A stretch of DNA of 64,000 bases. Origin: Scytonematopsis contorta HA4267-MV1. Its GTDB lineage: Bacteria; Cyanobacteriota; Cyanobacteriia; Cyanobacteriales; Nostocaceae. Position 1 is the first letter of the stretch. Each line of letters starts with the position of its first letter. Positions 1-7,833 of the stretch are shown piece by piece. The notes beneath the pieces were generated by a model. It worked only from the letters and a program-made list of their open reading frames with translations, was not told where the DNA came from and ran no database searches. The stretch is from contig JAHHIC010000031.1 of the NCBI GenBank assembly GCA_019359035.1, positions 175,828-239,827 of the forward strand, read 5' to 3'. The translations under genes and the position numbers were made by a program.

Positions 1-25
1 GATTAAAGAATTTTGAACTAGCTAG

Positions 26-540
26 CCAGGGAATAAATTCCCTGTCTAAAAGCGCAAGTCCTCTAAAGAGGACTAATTGGCAGCATCTTAGATTTTGTCA
101 AATATTTGTTTTTAATGTATTCTTTCATTCCTCTTCAACCAGGGAATAAATTCCCTGTCTAAAAGCGCAAGTCCTCTAAAGAGGACTAATTGGCAACATC
201 TTAGATTTTGTCAAATATTTGTTTTTAATGTATTGTTTCATTCTTCTTCAGCTAGGGAATAAATTCCCTGTCTAAAAGCGCAAGTCCTCTAAAGAGGACT
301 AATTGGCAACATCTTAGATTTTGTCAAATATTTGTTTTTAATGTATTGTTTCATTCCTCTTCAACCAGGGAATAAATTCCCTGTCTAAAAGCGCAAGTCC
401 TCTAAAGAGGACTAATTAGCAACATCTTAGATTTTGTCAAATATTTGTTTTTAATGTATTATTTTAGTCCTCTTACCCTTCGGGAACACTTCGTGTACAG
501 AGGACTTCAGCTTTTAGACAGGGAATTTATTCCCTGGCTT
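26..540. repeat. 113-bp tandem array (four direct copies) closed by an inverted copy
   Basis: Direct copies begin at 26, 139, 252 and 365, so the period is exactly 113 bp. Each starts with two short hairpins: arms CAGGGAAT/ATTCCCTG and arms AGTCCTCT/AGAGGACT. An AT-rich centre follows. From 466 to 540 the hairpin part returns in inverted orientation, and its second hairpin carries a different, longer loop containing a cccttcgggaacac motif. The whole therefore has the shape of a MITE-like element whose left end and centre were amplified four times. A second, unamplified copy of the same architecture lies at 14087-14252. No protein-coding frame is evident in it. Confidence 0.85.
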
Positions 541-611
541 ATAATATTTTGATTTCTAGTATTAATTGAGCTTTATATTTTATTTACCAATACCCTCTAA
601 GGATACAGATT

Positions 612-1331
612 TTAAAGTAAACGGCCGTAACGAGCAACAAACTGATTGCTCGAATTGCTTTCATTATTCAGCCAAGCCCACATTTGGTCACCTATACAGA
701 AATGCCACCATTCTCTAGGATTGCGACAGAATCCAGCTTTTTCCATAATTTCACGTAAAAGCTGACGGTTCGCATTCCACCTAGCAGCTTCTGGTTGGTC
801 ACCATTAATATAAAAATCAGGAAGAGACCTATCAGAAAGTTCGTCAATTGGGGAACCCATATCTAATATAGTTCCGGTTTCATCCACAAGAGTCACATCC
901 ACCGCAGCACCCGTACTGTGAGGGGGAGGAGTTCTTATATCCAAACTGGGAGGTGCCCAAATTTTATAAACTTCCTCCCAGACTTCTTTAAGTTGTATTT
1001 CTGAAAGTTCAGCTGAAAGTTCAGCATTTTGGAACCCTCGCATTTGCAAAACTTCAGCAAAAGCATAATCGACCATAAACTGTTGCACAGCCACAGGACG
1101 ATAAGCATCAAAAATTTGAATCAGCCAGCCAGGACGCGATTGTTGGAGATAATTTTGTGCTGCAATTAAACTATCGATAACACTTTTTCGCAAAAAATAG
1201 GGAGAATGTGTACCATAAGGGGCACCCAGTTTTTCATAAGGATGAGGAGATTCCACAGCAAAAAATTCCATAGGAATCTCTACTAAAGATTCACCACACT
1301 CAATAATTGGGACTTGATGATAAGGTCTCAT
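612..1331 (-). CDS. ddpX: D-alanyl-D-alanine dipeptidase, VanX/DdpX family (peptidase M15D)
   Basis: The 239-residue protein carries the M15D zinc-site pattern: an upstream substrate-binding segment DAYRPV, then HSTGAAVDVTL supplying the His and Asp ligands, then EWWHF near the C-terminus supplying the catalytic Glu and the third ligand His. Family members hydrolyse D-Ala-D-Ala, either to recycle peptidoglycan fragments or, in vancomycin-resistant organisms, to deplete precursor. No vanH or vanA partner is nearby, so recycling or turnover is the likelier role. I see no signal peptide, which suggests a cytoplasmic enzyme. It lies downstream of yidD on the same strand, separated by heptanucleotide repeats. 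The family call is firm; the symbol is by analogy. Confidence 0.85.
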   Translation of the reverse strand: MRPYHQVPIIECGESLVEIPMEFFAVESPHPYEKLGAPYGTHSPYFLRKSVIDSLIAAQNYLQQSRPGWLIQIFDAYRPVAVQQFMVDYAFAEVLQMRGFQNAELSAELSEIQLKEVWEEVYKIWAPPSLDIRTPPPHSTGAAVDVTLVDETGTILDMGSPIDELSDRSLPDFYINGDQPEAARWNANRQLLREIMEKAGFCRNPREWWHFCIGDQMWAWLNNESNSSNQFVARYGRLL

Positions 1332-1334
1332 TAT

Positions 1335-1432
1335 TTAGTTGACTGGTAATTGGTAATTGGGAATTGGTAATTGGTAATTGGTAATTGGTAATTGGCAATT
1401 GGTAATTGGTAATTGGTAATTGGTAATTTTTC
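1335..1432. repeat. STRR, ggtaatt heptamer array
   Basis: About 90 bp of near-perfect 7-bp repeats (ggtaatt, with a few ggcaatt or gggaatt variants) lie between ddpX and yidD. This is the short tandemly repeated repetitive type known from heterocystous cyanobacteria. Confidence 0.85.
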
Positions 1433-1729
1433 CTAATCTCCCTTATCTCCCGTATCTTCCTTATCCCCTTTATCTCCCCCACTCCCCACTCCCAAATCCC
1501 CACTCCGAATTCCCCAAGTTTCAGGAATTGGGTCGTAACCACCTGGGTGGAAAGGGTGACAACGTAGTATACGTCTTATTGCTAAGTACCCACCACGAAA
1601 AGCTCCAAATTTTTCTACAGCTTGAATAGCATACATAGAACAGGTCGGTTGAAAGCGACAAGTTGGAGGAAATAATGGGGAAATCAATAATCTATAACCT
1701 TTGATTAAGAAAATCAATAATACTTTCAT
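1433..1729 (-). CDS. yidD: Membrane protein insertion efficiency factor YidD
   Basis: Residues 1-70 match the YidD family closely: a basic, hydrophobic N-terminus ([17 protein letters not shown]), then the Cys-containing core [13 protein letters not shown] and the ending [21 protein letters not shown]. YidD is a small inner-membrane-associated protein that assists YidC-dependent insertion. The frame then runs on for about 27 residues of Gly/Asp/Lys-rich sequence encoded by tandem repeats. That tail is not part of the family and looks acquired when repeats replaced the original stop. The conserved part is complete, so the gene is probably functional. Confidence 0.88.
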   Translation of the reverse strand: MKVLLIFLIKGYRLLISPLFPPTCRFQPTCSMYAIQAVEKFGAFRGGYLAIRRILRCHPFHPGGYDPIPETWGIRSGDLGVGSGGDKGDKEDTGDKGD

Positions 1730-1792
1730 AAGTTTCGCGGTAATCTATTTAATTAATAACTAATCCTCAAATAGAACTTCTGTACTGATACC

Positions 1793-2500
1793 TTGCTAAG
1801 TTCATTTTCTCCTCTAGATACTAATACACCGATATGGCTGCAAATATCAGCCGTTGCAGCTTGGGTAAGTCTGATTCTGCTAATTTCTGCTTTAGTTAGT
1901 CGTTTTGTCAAACCTGACCCAGAAATTATCCGCAAAATAGTTCATATTGGTACTGGTAATGTCATCTTATTAGCTTGGTGGCTAAATATACCTGCCAGTG
2001 TTGGTATTGTGGCTTCTATTATAGCTAGTAGTGTTACTTTATTGTCCTACCGCTTCCCAATTCTTCCAGGTATTAATAGTGTCGGACGCAAAAGTCTAGG
2101 GACATTTTTCTATGCTTTGAGTATAGGTGTTTTAGTCGCTTGCTTCTGGTATTTACAAAAACCTCATTTTGCAGCCTTGGGAATTCTCATCATGGCTTGG
2201 GGAGACGGATTAGCAGCTTTGATTGGACAACGTTTTGGTAAAAACAAGTATGTTATGTTTGGAGCGCAAAAAAGCTGGGAAGGTTCATTAGCAATGCTTT
2301 TAGCCAGCTATATTGTCTGTGTTTTAATTTTCTTGGGTGTTCAAGGAAACATTTGGCAAACTTGGGTGCTATCTCTTGCTGTAGCTGTGTTTGCGACAGT
2401 TCTAGAAGCATTTTCTTTCTTAGGTATCGATAATTTGACAGTTTCTTTAGGTAGTGCGGGTCTAGCTTTTTTGTTAACTCAGCTTTTGGTAAATGGGTAA
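1793..2500 (+). CDS. Phytol/polyprenol kinase-like integral membrane protein (VTE5 type)
   Basis: This 235-residue, very hydrophobic protein has about six to seven membrane spans. It shows the signature of the CTP-dependent dolichol/phytol kinase and CDP-diglyceride synthetase superfamily: RKIVHIGTGN near residue 45, MAWGDGLAALIGQRFGK around 137-153, and KSWEGSLAM. In cyanobacteria and plants such proteins phosphorylate phytol freed from chlorophyll, feeding tocopherol and other prenyl-lipid synthesis. The start used is TTG at 1793: an in-frame stop (tag, 1772-1774) lies just upstream and no in-frame ATG occurs before the first conserved motif. The ribosome site is weak, so the exact start is uncertain. 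Substrate specificity is inferred from family only. Confidence 0.78.
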   Translation: MLSSFSPLDTNTPIWLQISAVAAWVSLILLISALVSRFVKPDPEIIRKIVHIGTGNVILLAWWLNIPASVGIVASIIASSVTLLSYRFPILPGINSVGRKSLGTFFYALSIGVLVACFWYLQKPHFAALGILIMAWGDGLAALIGQRFGKNKYVMFGAQKSWEGSLAMLLASYIVCVLIFLGVQGNIWQTWVLSLAVAVFATVLEAFSFLGIDNLTVSLGSAGLAFLLTQLLVNG

Positions 2501-2557
2501 TTGGTAATGGGTAATTGGTAATGGGTAATTGGTAATTGGTAATTGGTAATTATTAAT

Positions 2558-2590
2558 ATAGGGACTAAACATGTTTAGTCCCTATGTTTT
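2558..2590 (+). terminator. Rho-independent-type terminator after the phytol-kinase-like gene
   Basis: A perfect 28-bp palindrome (arms atagggactaaa/tttagtccctat with catg in the middle) is followed by gttttgttt. It sits about 60 bp after the stop codon, beyond a short repeat run. Confidence 0.6.
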
Positions 2591-2595
2591 GTTTA

Positions 2596-2682
2596 TCAAT
2601 TCCCAATTCCCAATTCCCAATTACCCATTACCAATTACCAATTCCCAATTACCCATTACCCATTACCCATTACCCATTAAAT
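2596..2682. repeat. STRR, ccaatta/cccatta heptamers
   Basis: Heptameric repeats on the opposite strand sense from those at 2497-2550. They run up to and just into the 3' end of the downstream minus-strand gene. Confidence 0.75.
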
Positions 2683-3129
2683 ACAATGTCTCCCGTGACG
2701 CTTTTGGTGACGACCGAAATGGATGGATTCGTGGTGGTAATCTTCATGGTCATATCTATCTGAATCATGGTCGTCATCGTGTCTATATCTACGTCCACGA
2801 CGGTGACCATACTCTTCATGGTCGTCATCGTCGTGTCTATATCTACTACGTTCATACCTACTACACGGGTTATGTACTCTGTAGTGGCTGACCCTACGAG
2901 GACGATAACAGTGATGACCACCTTTGAGCTGGTCTGCATCAAATTCCTCGTATTCGGCAATTTGTAAACTGCTACCTGGATTTAGATTCGCTTGTTTTTG
3001 TACAACAGGTGCTATTTCTTGCGAAGACAATTTATTTTGTACGGATGCTGCTGCACTTTCAAGTCCTAAGCAACTCGGCAGTACTAAAGCTCCGATGACG
3101 AGCTTTAGATAAGCTTTTGGAGACAACAT
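2677..3129 (-). CDS. Secreted His/Arg/Asp/Tyr-rich protein of unknown function
   Basis: The 150-residue protein starts with a plausible signal peptide: Lys, then a hydrophobic stretch LVIGALVLPSC, then small residues. The Cys at about residue 19 could also suit a lipobox (VLPSC is a poor match). After a linker to about residue 65, the C-terminal half is built almost wholly of His, Arg, Asp, Tyr and Glu, with clusters such as RHDDDDHEEYGHRRGRR and RHDDDHDSDRYDHED. Such composition suits divalent-metal or polyanion binding, but nothing fixes a function. The coding DNA is internally repetitive (ggtcgtcatcgt-like units), so the tail probably grew by repeat expansion. The protein is not recognised as a named family. 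Confidence 0.6.
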   Translation of the reverse strand: MLSPKAYLKLVIGALVLPSCLGLESAAASVQNKLSSQEIAPVVQKQANLNPGSSLQIAEYEEFDADQLKGGHHCYRPRRVSHYRVHNPCSRYERSRYRHDDDDHEEYGHRRGRRYRHDDDHDSDRYDHEDYHHESIHFGRHQKRHGRHCI

Positions 3130-3524
3130 ATAGTATGGGTGTTCCTTATTGATGTTTATTTTTCTTAAGGACTTACGCAGCAGTCGATTCCCATATGATT
3201 AAATAATTCGCGATTACGTTTTGTAATGGGGATTTAGACCCCAACACAAAATAACGGTGTAACAGACTAATCGCTGTTTGCAGAGATTATCTTCCTAAAC
3301 TATTAAGGTTAAGTTAGGGGTTTACACCTTTATATAAATGTCTTTACCACGTCAAACTAGGTTAAGAGAGTTCTTAGTGTACTTTATGCCTAATTTATCA
3401 AATATCTTAAGTTTTGTTAAGATATGAGAAAATGACAAGTTGTTTATTAACAACAGGTTCATCAATTTACTGGTGATATTTATATTTCGACAAAGTTTAA
3501 ATTTTTCTTTAAAACATAACTAAA

Positions 3525-4136
3525 ATGAGCTTTTTTAATGACTCCGTACCGCCTTTGCGTCGCAAGCAAGCTTTTATTGACACACAAGACTTAGAGGGGC
3601 TTTTGCGTGTTAACTGGCGAATTGGCGAAATTCAGCTTTATTCCACTTTTTACACCCGCATTGACCAAGCTTTTTTAATTTGGGGATTGCTGTTATTGCT
3701 TATGTTCGTTACAGCACAGTTTTTCCCTGTAGATTGGAGTTTACAAGCCACTTTATGGTCAACTCTCAGCTGTATCGGACTCTCGGCTATGTTCAAATGG
3801 ACTGAGTATTGGGTAGAACGCCGACAAGTGAGATGGATACTGTATTGCTGGTTAATGTTAATGCTAGTAGGGGTGATATTAACCGATTTGGGAATTTTTT
3901 TTAGTTGGAGCAGTATTTTAATATATTTATGTCCCTTATGGTTGGGGTTAACTGCTCTTGGCTATTTGTGTACTGGTTTCGGAGTGCATTCCCGTAGTTT
4001 ATTAATTATTGGTGCAATGCATTTGTTGGGAATTTTAATTTTACCTTTTATCGGTAGTTGGCAATTTTTGACTACAGGTATGTTAATGGTTGTTTGCTTA
4101 GTAATTTTGGCTGAATTTGAGTGGGACCATTTGTAG
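3525..4136 (+). CDS. Conserved-looking integral membrane protein, function unknown
   Basis: The 203-residue protein has a 45-residue soluble N-terminus (RRKQAFIDTQDLEGLLRVNWRIGEIQLYSTFYTRID) followed by about five to six hydrophobic spans: 49-67, 74-89, 105-123, 127-150, 157-175 and 180-196. It ends in an acidic tail. No catalytic motif is visible. The start ATG is preceded by an A-rich leader with no clear Shine-Dalgarno sequence, and 395 bp of AT-rich intergenic DNA upstream may hold its promoter. A stem-loop follows the stop. I do not recognise the family. Confidence 0.65.
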   Translation: MSFFNDSVPPLRRKQAFIDTQDLEGLLRVNWRIGEIQLYSTFYTRIDQAFLIWGLLLLLMFVTAQFFPVDWSLQATLWSTLSCIGLSAMFKWTEYWVERRQVRWILYCWLMLMLVGVILTDLGIFFSWSSILIYLCPLWLGLTALGYLCTGFGVHSRSLLIIGAMHLLGILILPFIGSWQFLTTGMLMVVCLVILAEFEWDHL

Positions 4137-4142
4137 TTAGGG

Positions 4143-4186
4143 AGCATCCCTATTTAACAAAAAAAATCGCTGGATAGAGGGATGCT
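4143..4186. terminator. Possible terminator stem-loop between convergent genes
   Basis: Arms agcatccct (4143-4151) and agggatgct (4178-4186) form a 9-bp stem with an A-rich loop. It lies directly after the 3525-4136 gene and close to the 3' end of the minus-strand small gene. No long T-run follows. Confidence 0.4.
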
Positions 4187-4229
4187 TATCCACCGATTTC
4201 AATTAACTGACTCATCTTAATCACTCTAT

Positions 4230-4385
4230 TTACCAGGTGTGTGCTGCTTTTTTCCTGTAAGGGTCACCTGTAAATGGTTGTACGCCTATATTCGGATAAT
4301 TATCATCATTCGGGCCAAAAATTCTCTTGGCTGCACCCAAAACATATTCTGTCATCTGGGAAAGCATTGTCCAAATATTATTCAT
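4230..4385 (-). CDS. Small protein (51 residues), DNYPxxGVQPF type, function unknown
   Basis: Reading the minus strand gives an ATG (complement of 4383-4385) and a 51-codon frame ending at TAA. The product begins MNNIWTMLSQMTEYVLGAAK and continues with FGPNDDNYPNIGVQPFTGDP before a basic tail ending in HTW. The Asp-Asn-Tyr-Pro ... Gly-Val-Gln-Pro-Phe ... Gly-Asp-Pro pattern resembles a small conserved cyanobacterial protein family seen from memory. Codon choice looks like the neighbours and a purine-rich gagcgggg lies upstream. The overlapping plus-strand frame (4239-4490) has an implausible composition. Function is unknown. Confidence 0.65.
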   Translation of the reverse strand: MNNIWTMLSQMTEYVLGAAKRIFGPNDDNYPNIGVQPFTGDPYRKKAAHTW

Positions 4386-4710
4386 AATTGCCCCGCTCTT
4401 TATTTAATGAGCATTTACTTTCGTATGTTTATACTTTATCCTGCCATACTCTCTTTTAAATCATATTTTAAATATATTGATAATTTATGAAATACTTTTT
4501 CAAATTGCTTCGCACTACTTTATATTTGAAATATTTATTTTTTGCCTTATTTAATTTACTTCTATTTACATAATATCTATATAATCAACTTTTGAGCATC
4601 ATTTTATTTTAGTTTTACTATTAAGATATGTTAAATAAGAGATTAATCAAATATTAAATTGCTATAAAAACTAAGTGTTTAGAAGTTTTTTTTACTCCTT
4701 AAGTTCAGAC

Positions 4711-4742
4711 TTGACATGATTTATGGTGAAAGCTACCATAAT
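4711..4742 (+). promoter_or_regulatory. Promoter with overlapping dyad, candidate operator of the NAD cluster
   Basis: TTGACA at 4711-4716 is followed after 17 bp by TACCAT (4734-4739), a plausible -35/-10 pair. A perfect dyad, TTATGGT (4721-4727), 7-bp spacer, ACCATAA (4735-4741), covers the spacer and -10. A regulator bound here would block RNA polymerase. The Nudix-type regulator encoded at 6883 is the natural candidate, but that link is inference. Confidence 0.5.
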
Positions 4743-4772
4743 AGGTAAGCCTATTTGGAAGGGTGTTGATTT

Positions 4773-6194
4773 ATGACAAGTTTTTCTAAAATTGACTATA
4801 GATATGAAAACAGCCAGCTAGATTTAAGTAGACATAGCGATTTGACTATATTACCTGCTGACTACGCAATGTTTACAGACCTTTATCAGTTAACGATGGC
4901 GGCTTGCTATACTGGGGAAGGTTTAGAAGACAAAACAGCCAGTTTTGAATTGTTTGTCAGACGTTTGCCGCATGACTTTGGCTATTTAATCGCGATGGGT
5001 TTGGCGCAAGCGTTAGATTATTTGCAGAAATTTCACTTTAGCCAAGACCATATACAAGCACTAAAGGCAACAGGAATTTTTGACCACGCACCAGAGAGTT
5101 TTTGGGGGTTATTAGCCGATGCTCGTTTTTCTGGTGATGTTTGGGCTGTGGCTGAAGGAACAGCGGTGTTTGCTAACGAGCCTTTGTTACGAGTGGAAGC
5201 ACCACTTTGGCAAGCACAGTTAGTGGAAACTTACTTGCTTAATACCCTTAATTACCAAACTTTGATTGCTACAAGGGCTGCTAGGTTAAGAGATATCGCA
5301 GGTAAAGAAGCTATAATTTTGGAATTTGGCTCACGACGAGCTTTTAGCCCCCAGGCTTCATTGTGGGCTGCACGAGCGGCTTTAGCTTCGGGATTAAATG
5401 CTACATCAAATGTGTTAGCTGCTTTACAGCTAGGGGAAAAACCCAGTGGTACTATGGCACATGCTCTTGTTATGGCACTGACAGCAACAGAGGGAACTGA
5501 GGAGGAAGCTTTTACCGCCTTTCATCGTTATTTTCCCGGTGCGCCGTTGTTAATTGACACTTACGATACTGTAGCTGCGGCTCATAAGCTATCAGAAAAA
5601 GTGAAAGCGGGAGAAATGCATTTAGCTGGGGTGAGATTAGATTCCGGTGAGTTAGTCTCATTATCCAAAAAAGTGCGATCGCTTCTTGGAGATGTTTCAA
5701 TATTTGCCAGTGGCGATTTGGATGAGTGGGAAATACAGCGACTGATTAGCGAGGGTGCGGAAATAGACGGTTATGGTGTGGGAACACGACTCGTGACGGG
5801 AACACCAGTAAACGGAGTGTACAAACTGGTAGACATTGATGGAATACCAGTAATGAAAGAGTCAGAAGGAAAATTCACTTACCCCGGACGTAAACAGATT
5901 TTTAGAACCTTTACAGGGGGTAAAGTGAAAGCCGAACGACTGGGATTAATGACAGAAAAAGTAATTGAAAGCCAGGGAATAGAAGAAAAAGCATTATTAC
6001 AACTGGTTATGAAACAAGGTAAAACAGTACAAGCACCAGAAAGTTTGGCTCAAATTCGTCAAAGAACAGCCGCTTCGGTCACAAGTTTGTCACCAGAAAC
6101 CAGACAATTAAACAAACCGATATCTATGACAGTAGAAATTTCTTCGGAGCTAGAAAAACTGACGAAAGCAACGCGGAAAAAAGCTAGCTGTTGA
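4773..6194 (+). CDS. pncB: Nicotinate phosphoribosyltransferase
   Basis: This 473-residue enzyme makes nicotinate mononucleotide from nicotinate and PRPP, the entry step of the Preiss-Handler salvage route. Family features seen: the N-terminal FTDLYQLTMA, FELFVRRLP, EFGSRRAFSP in the middle, then GTMAHALVMAL with the conserved His region, DTYDT, and the C-terminal GYGVGTRLVTG and VYKLV blocks. Length fits the longer bacterial class. The ATG follows a promoter with an overlapping dyad and a GGAAGGG ribosome site. A HIP1 octamer lies inside the gene at 5675. The last codons run straight into tgactgt repeats, and nadD begins 122 bp later on the same strand, so one transcript with nadD and nrtR is likely. 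Confidence 0.95.
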   Translation: MTSFSKIDYRYENSQLDLSRHSDLTILPADYAMFTDLYQLTMAACYTGEGLEDKTASFELFVRRLPHDFGYLIAMGLAQALDYLQKFHFSQDHIQALKATGIFDHAPESFWGLLADARFSGDVWAVAEGTAVFANEPLLRVEAPLWQAQLVETYLLNTLNYQTLIATRAARLRDIAGKEAIILEFGSRRAFSPQASLWAARAALASGLNATSNVLAALQLGEKPSGTMAHALVMALTATEGTEEEAFTAFHRYFPGAPLLIDTYDTVAAAHKLSEKVKAGEMHLAGVRLDSGELVSLSKKVRSLLGDVSIFASGDLDEWEIQRLISEGAEIDGYGVGTRLVTGTPVNGVYKLVDIDGIPVMKESEGKFTYPGRKQIFRTFTGGKVKAERLGLMTEKVIESQGIEEKALLQLVMKQGKTVQAPESLAQIRQRTAASVTSLSPETRQLNKPISMTVEISSELEKLTKATRKKASC

Positions 6195-6310
6195 CTGCTG
6201 ACTGTTGACTGCTGACTGCTGACTGTTGACTGCTGACTGTTGACTGCCAAAAATCTTCCCCATCTCCCCACTCCCCACTCCCCACTCCCCACTCCCTACT
6301 CCCTACTCCC
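6194..6310. repeat. STRRs (tgactgt then actcccc heptamers) between pncB and nadD
   Basis: The interval holds two abutting heptamer arrays, tgactgt/tgactgc followed by actcccc/actccct, and nothing else. It leaves almost no native leader before nadD. Confidence 0.8.
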
Positions 6311-6316
6311 ACAAAA

Positions 6317-6922
6317 ATGACTAAAATTGCTTTATTCGGTACAAGTGCAGACCCTCCAACTGCGGGACACCAATCAATTTTACGTTGGTTATCGCAGCGT
6401 TACGATACAGTAGTAGTCTGGACGGCAAGTAATCCCTTTAAACCTCGGCAAACATGCGAAGAACATCGCGTGGCAATGTTGAGGCTATTAATAATAGAGA
6501 TTAATTCGCCACAACATAATATTTTGTTAGAACAGGAACTCAGCAGCACTCGTACCTTGGAAACGCTGGAAAAAGCTAAACAGCGTTGGGGGAAAAACTC
6601 GGAGTTCACTCTGGTGGTAGGTTCAGACCTATTGACCCAACTACCAATTTGGTACAAAGTCCAAGATTTATTGCAGCAAGCACAACTTTTAGTAGTGCAG
6701 CGTCCCGGATACGCAATAGATAAATCTAGGTTGGAAGCGGTGCAAAAACTGGGAGGAAATATTACTATTGCTGAATTTACCGGGCCAGATATATCTTCTA
6801 CCGGTTACCGTGAAAATGGGGACATAAATGCTTTAACTCCCCTTGTAGCCGATTACATTCAACAACAGCATTTATATCAAAAATGCCAGGACGAAACCAT
6901 AAAAAGATTGCAGCTGCGGTAA
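6317..6922 (+). CDS. nadD: Nicotinate-nucleotide adenylyltransferase
   Basis: The 201-residue protein is a nucleotidyltransferase of the NadD type, converting NaMN and ATP to NaAD. The phosphate-binding loop GTSADPPTAGHQ at residues 8-19 is a variant of GGTFDPxHxGH; the second His of the usual HxGH is kept and the first is replaced by Thr (TAGH), as can occur in cyanobacterial members. The ATP-site motif appears as ISSTGYR near residue 162, and VVGSDLLTQLPIW is the usual core helix. Its 3' end overlaps the start of the next gene by 40 bp, indicating translational coupling. The start ATG directly follows heptamer repeats. Confidence 0.9.
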   Translation: MTKIALFGTSADPPTAGHQSILRWLSQRYDTVVVWTASNPFKPRQTCEEHRVAMLRLLIIEINSPQHNILLEQELSSTRTLETLEKAKQRWGKNSEFTLVVGSDLLTQLPIWYKVQDLLQQAQLLVVQRPGYAIDKSRLEAVQKLGGNITIAEFTGPDISSTGYRENGDINALTPLVADYIQQQHLYQKCQDETIKRLQLR

Positions 6923-7629
6923 ATCAACAACCTTTGGCGGATTTCAAGGTCGGTGTAGATAATGTTATTTTTTCTGTAGATACCGCTCAAAATAGGCTTC
7001 TAGTTCTTCTGGTCATGCGACAGCAAGAACCGTTTTTAAACTATTGGAGCCTCCCAGGTACTTTAGTACGACAAGGTGAGTCCATAGAAGATGCGGCTTA
7101 TCGGATTTTAGCTGAGAAAATTCGCGTCAAGAACCTCTATTTAGAACAATTGTACACCTTTGGGGGGCCAAAACGCGACCCAAGGGAAGATTGTGAAAGC
7201 TATGGAGTGCGTTATCTTTCGGTAAGCTACTTTGCCCTTGTCAGATTTGAGGAAGCAGAATTAATCGCTGATGGAGTTACGGGTATTGCTTGGTATCCAG
7301 TTAAACAACTTCCACAATTAGCATTTGACCACAACCAAATTCTGGCATACGGACATCGACGTTTGAGAAACAAATTAGAGTATAGTCCTATTGCTTTTGA
7401 AGTATTGCCAGAGACATTCACTTTGAATGATTTGTATCAGTTATACACTACAGTAATTGGTGAACATTTCTCTGATTATTCTAATTTTAGAGCACGTTTA
7501 CTAAAGCTAGGTTTTTTATCTGATACTGGAATCAAAGTATCGCGTGGTGCAGGAAGACCTGCTAGTTTGTATAAATTTGATGCAGAAGCTTTTGCACCAT
7601 TTAAGGATAAACCCTTAGTTTTTATTTAG
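6883..7629 (+). CDS. nrtR: Nudix-fold transcriptional regulator, NrtR family
   Basis: Residues 20-150 form a Nudix domain and the C-terminal ~85 residues a winged-helix-like domain (FTLNDLYQLYTTVIGEHFSDYSNF..., then GRPASLYKF). This is the layout of NrtR, a regulator of NAD genes that senses ADP-ribose-type metabolites. The Nudix box is degenerate: after GTLVRQGES the catalytic REXXEE helix reads RILAEK, so hydrolase activity is unlikely and a sensor role is favoured. Position between nadD and nadE agrees with a regulator of NAD synthesis. It overlaps nadD by 40 bp. A simple ADP-ribose pyrophosphatase is the alternative, but the C-terminal domain and lost Glu residues argue against it. Confidence 0.85.
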   Translation: MPGRNHKKIAAAVNQQPLADFKVGVDNVIFSVDTAQNRLLVLLVMRQQEPFLNYWSLPGTLVRQGESIEDAAYRILAEKIRVKNLYLEQLYTFGGPKRDPREDCESYGVRYLSVSYFALVRFEEAELIADGVTGIAWYPVKQLPQLAFDHNQILAYGHRRLRNKLEYSPIAFEVLPETFTLNDLYQLYTTVIGEHFSDYSNFRARLLKLGFLSDTGIKVSRGAGRPASLYKFDAEAFAPFKDKPLVFI

Positions 7630-7833
7630 CCCTAGGGTAACACCTAAGATTGTAAAAACAAAGGGATATCTTAATTATCATATTAAGATTTATTATGTCA
7701 GAATTAAATGCTTTAATTGAATGCTTTAAATTAGGCAAATCTTCATAATAAATACATGAGTGTAGATTGCATAATTTTTAATTCTTAAGCCATAATTCTA
7801 TTCCCAACCCAAAAACTCAACTGCTAAACCCAT

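Noticed and set aside
26..540. CRISPR array
   Set aside because: The 113-bp units are identical throughout, with no unique spacers and no cas genes nearby. The same applies to 43273-43616 and 63879-64000.
4239..4490. 83-residue plus-strand frame
   Set aside because: Composition is implausible (Ile/Cys/Tyr runs), no ribosome site, and the minus-strand 51-residue frame explains the sequence better.
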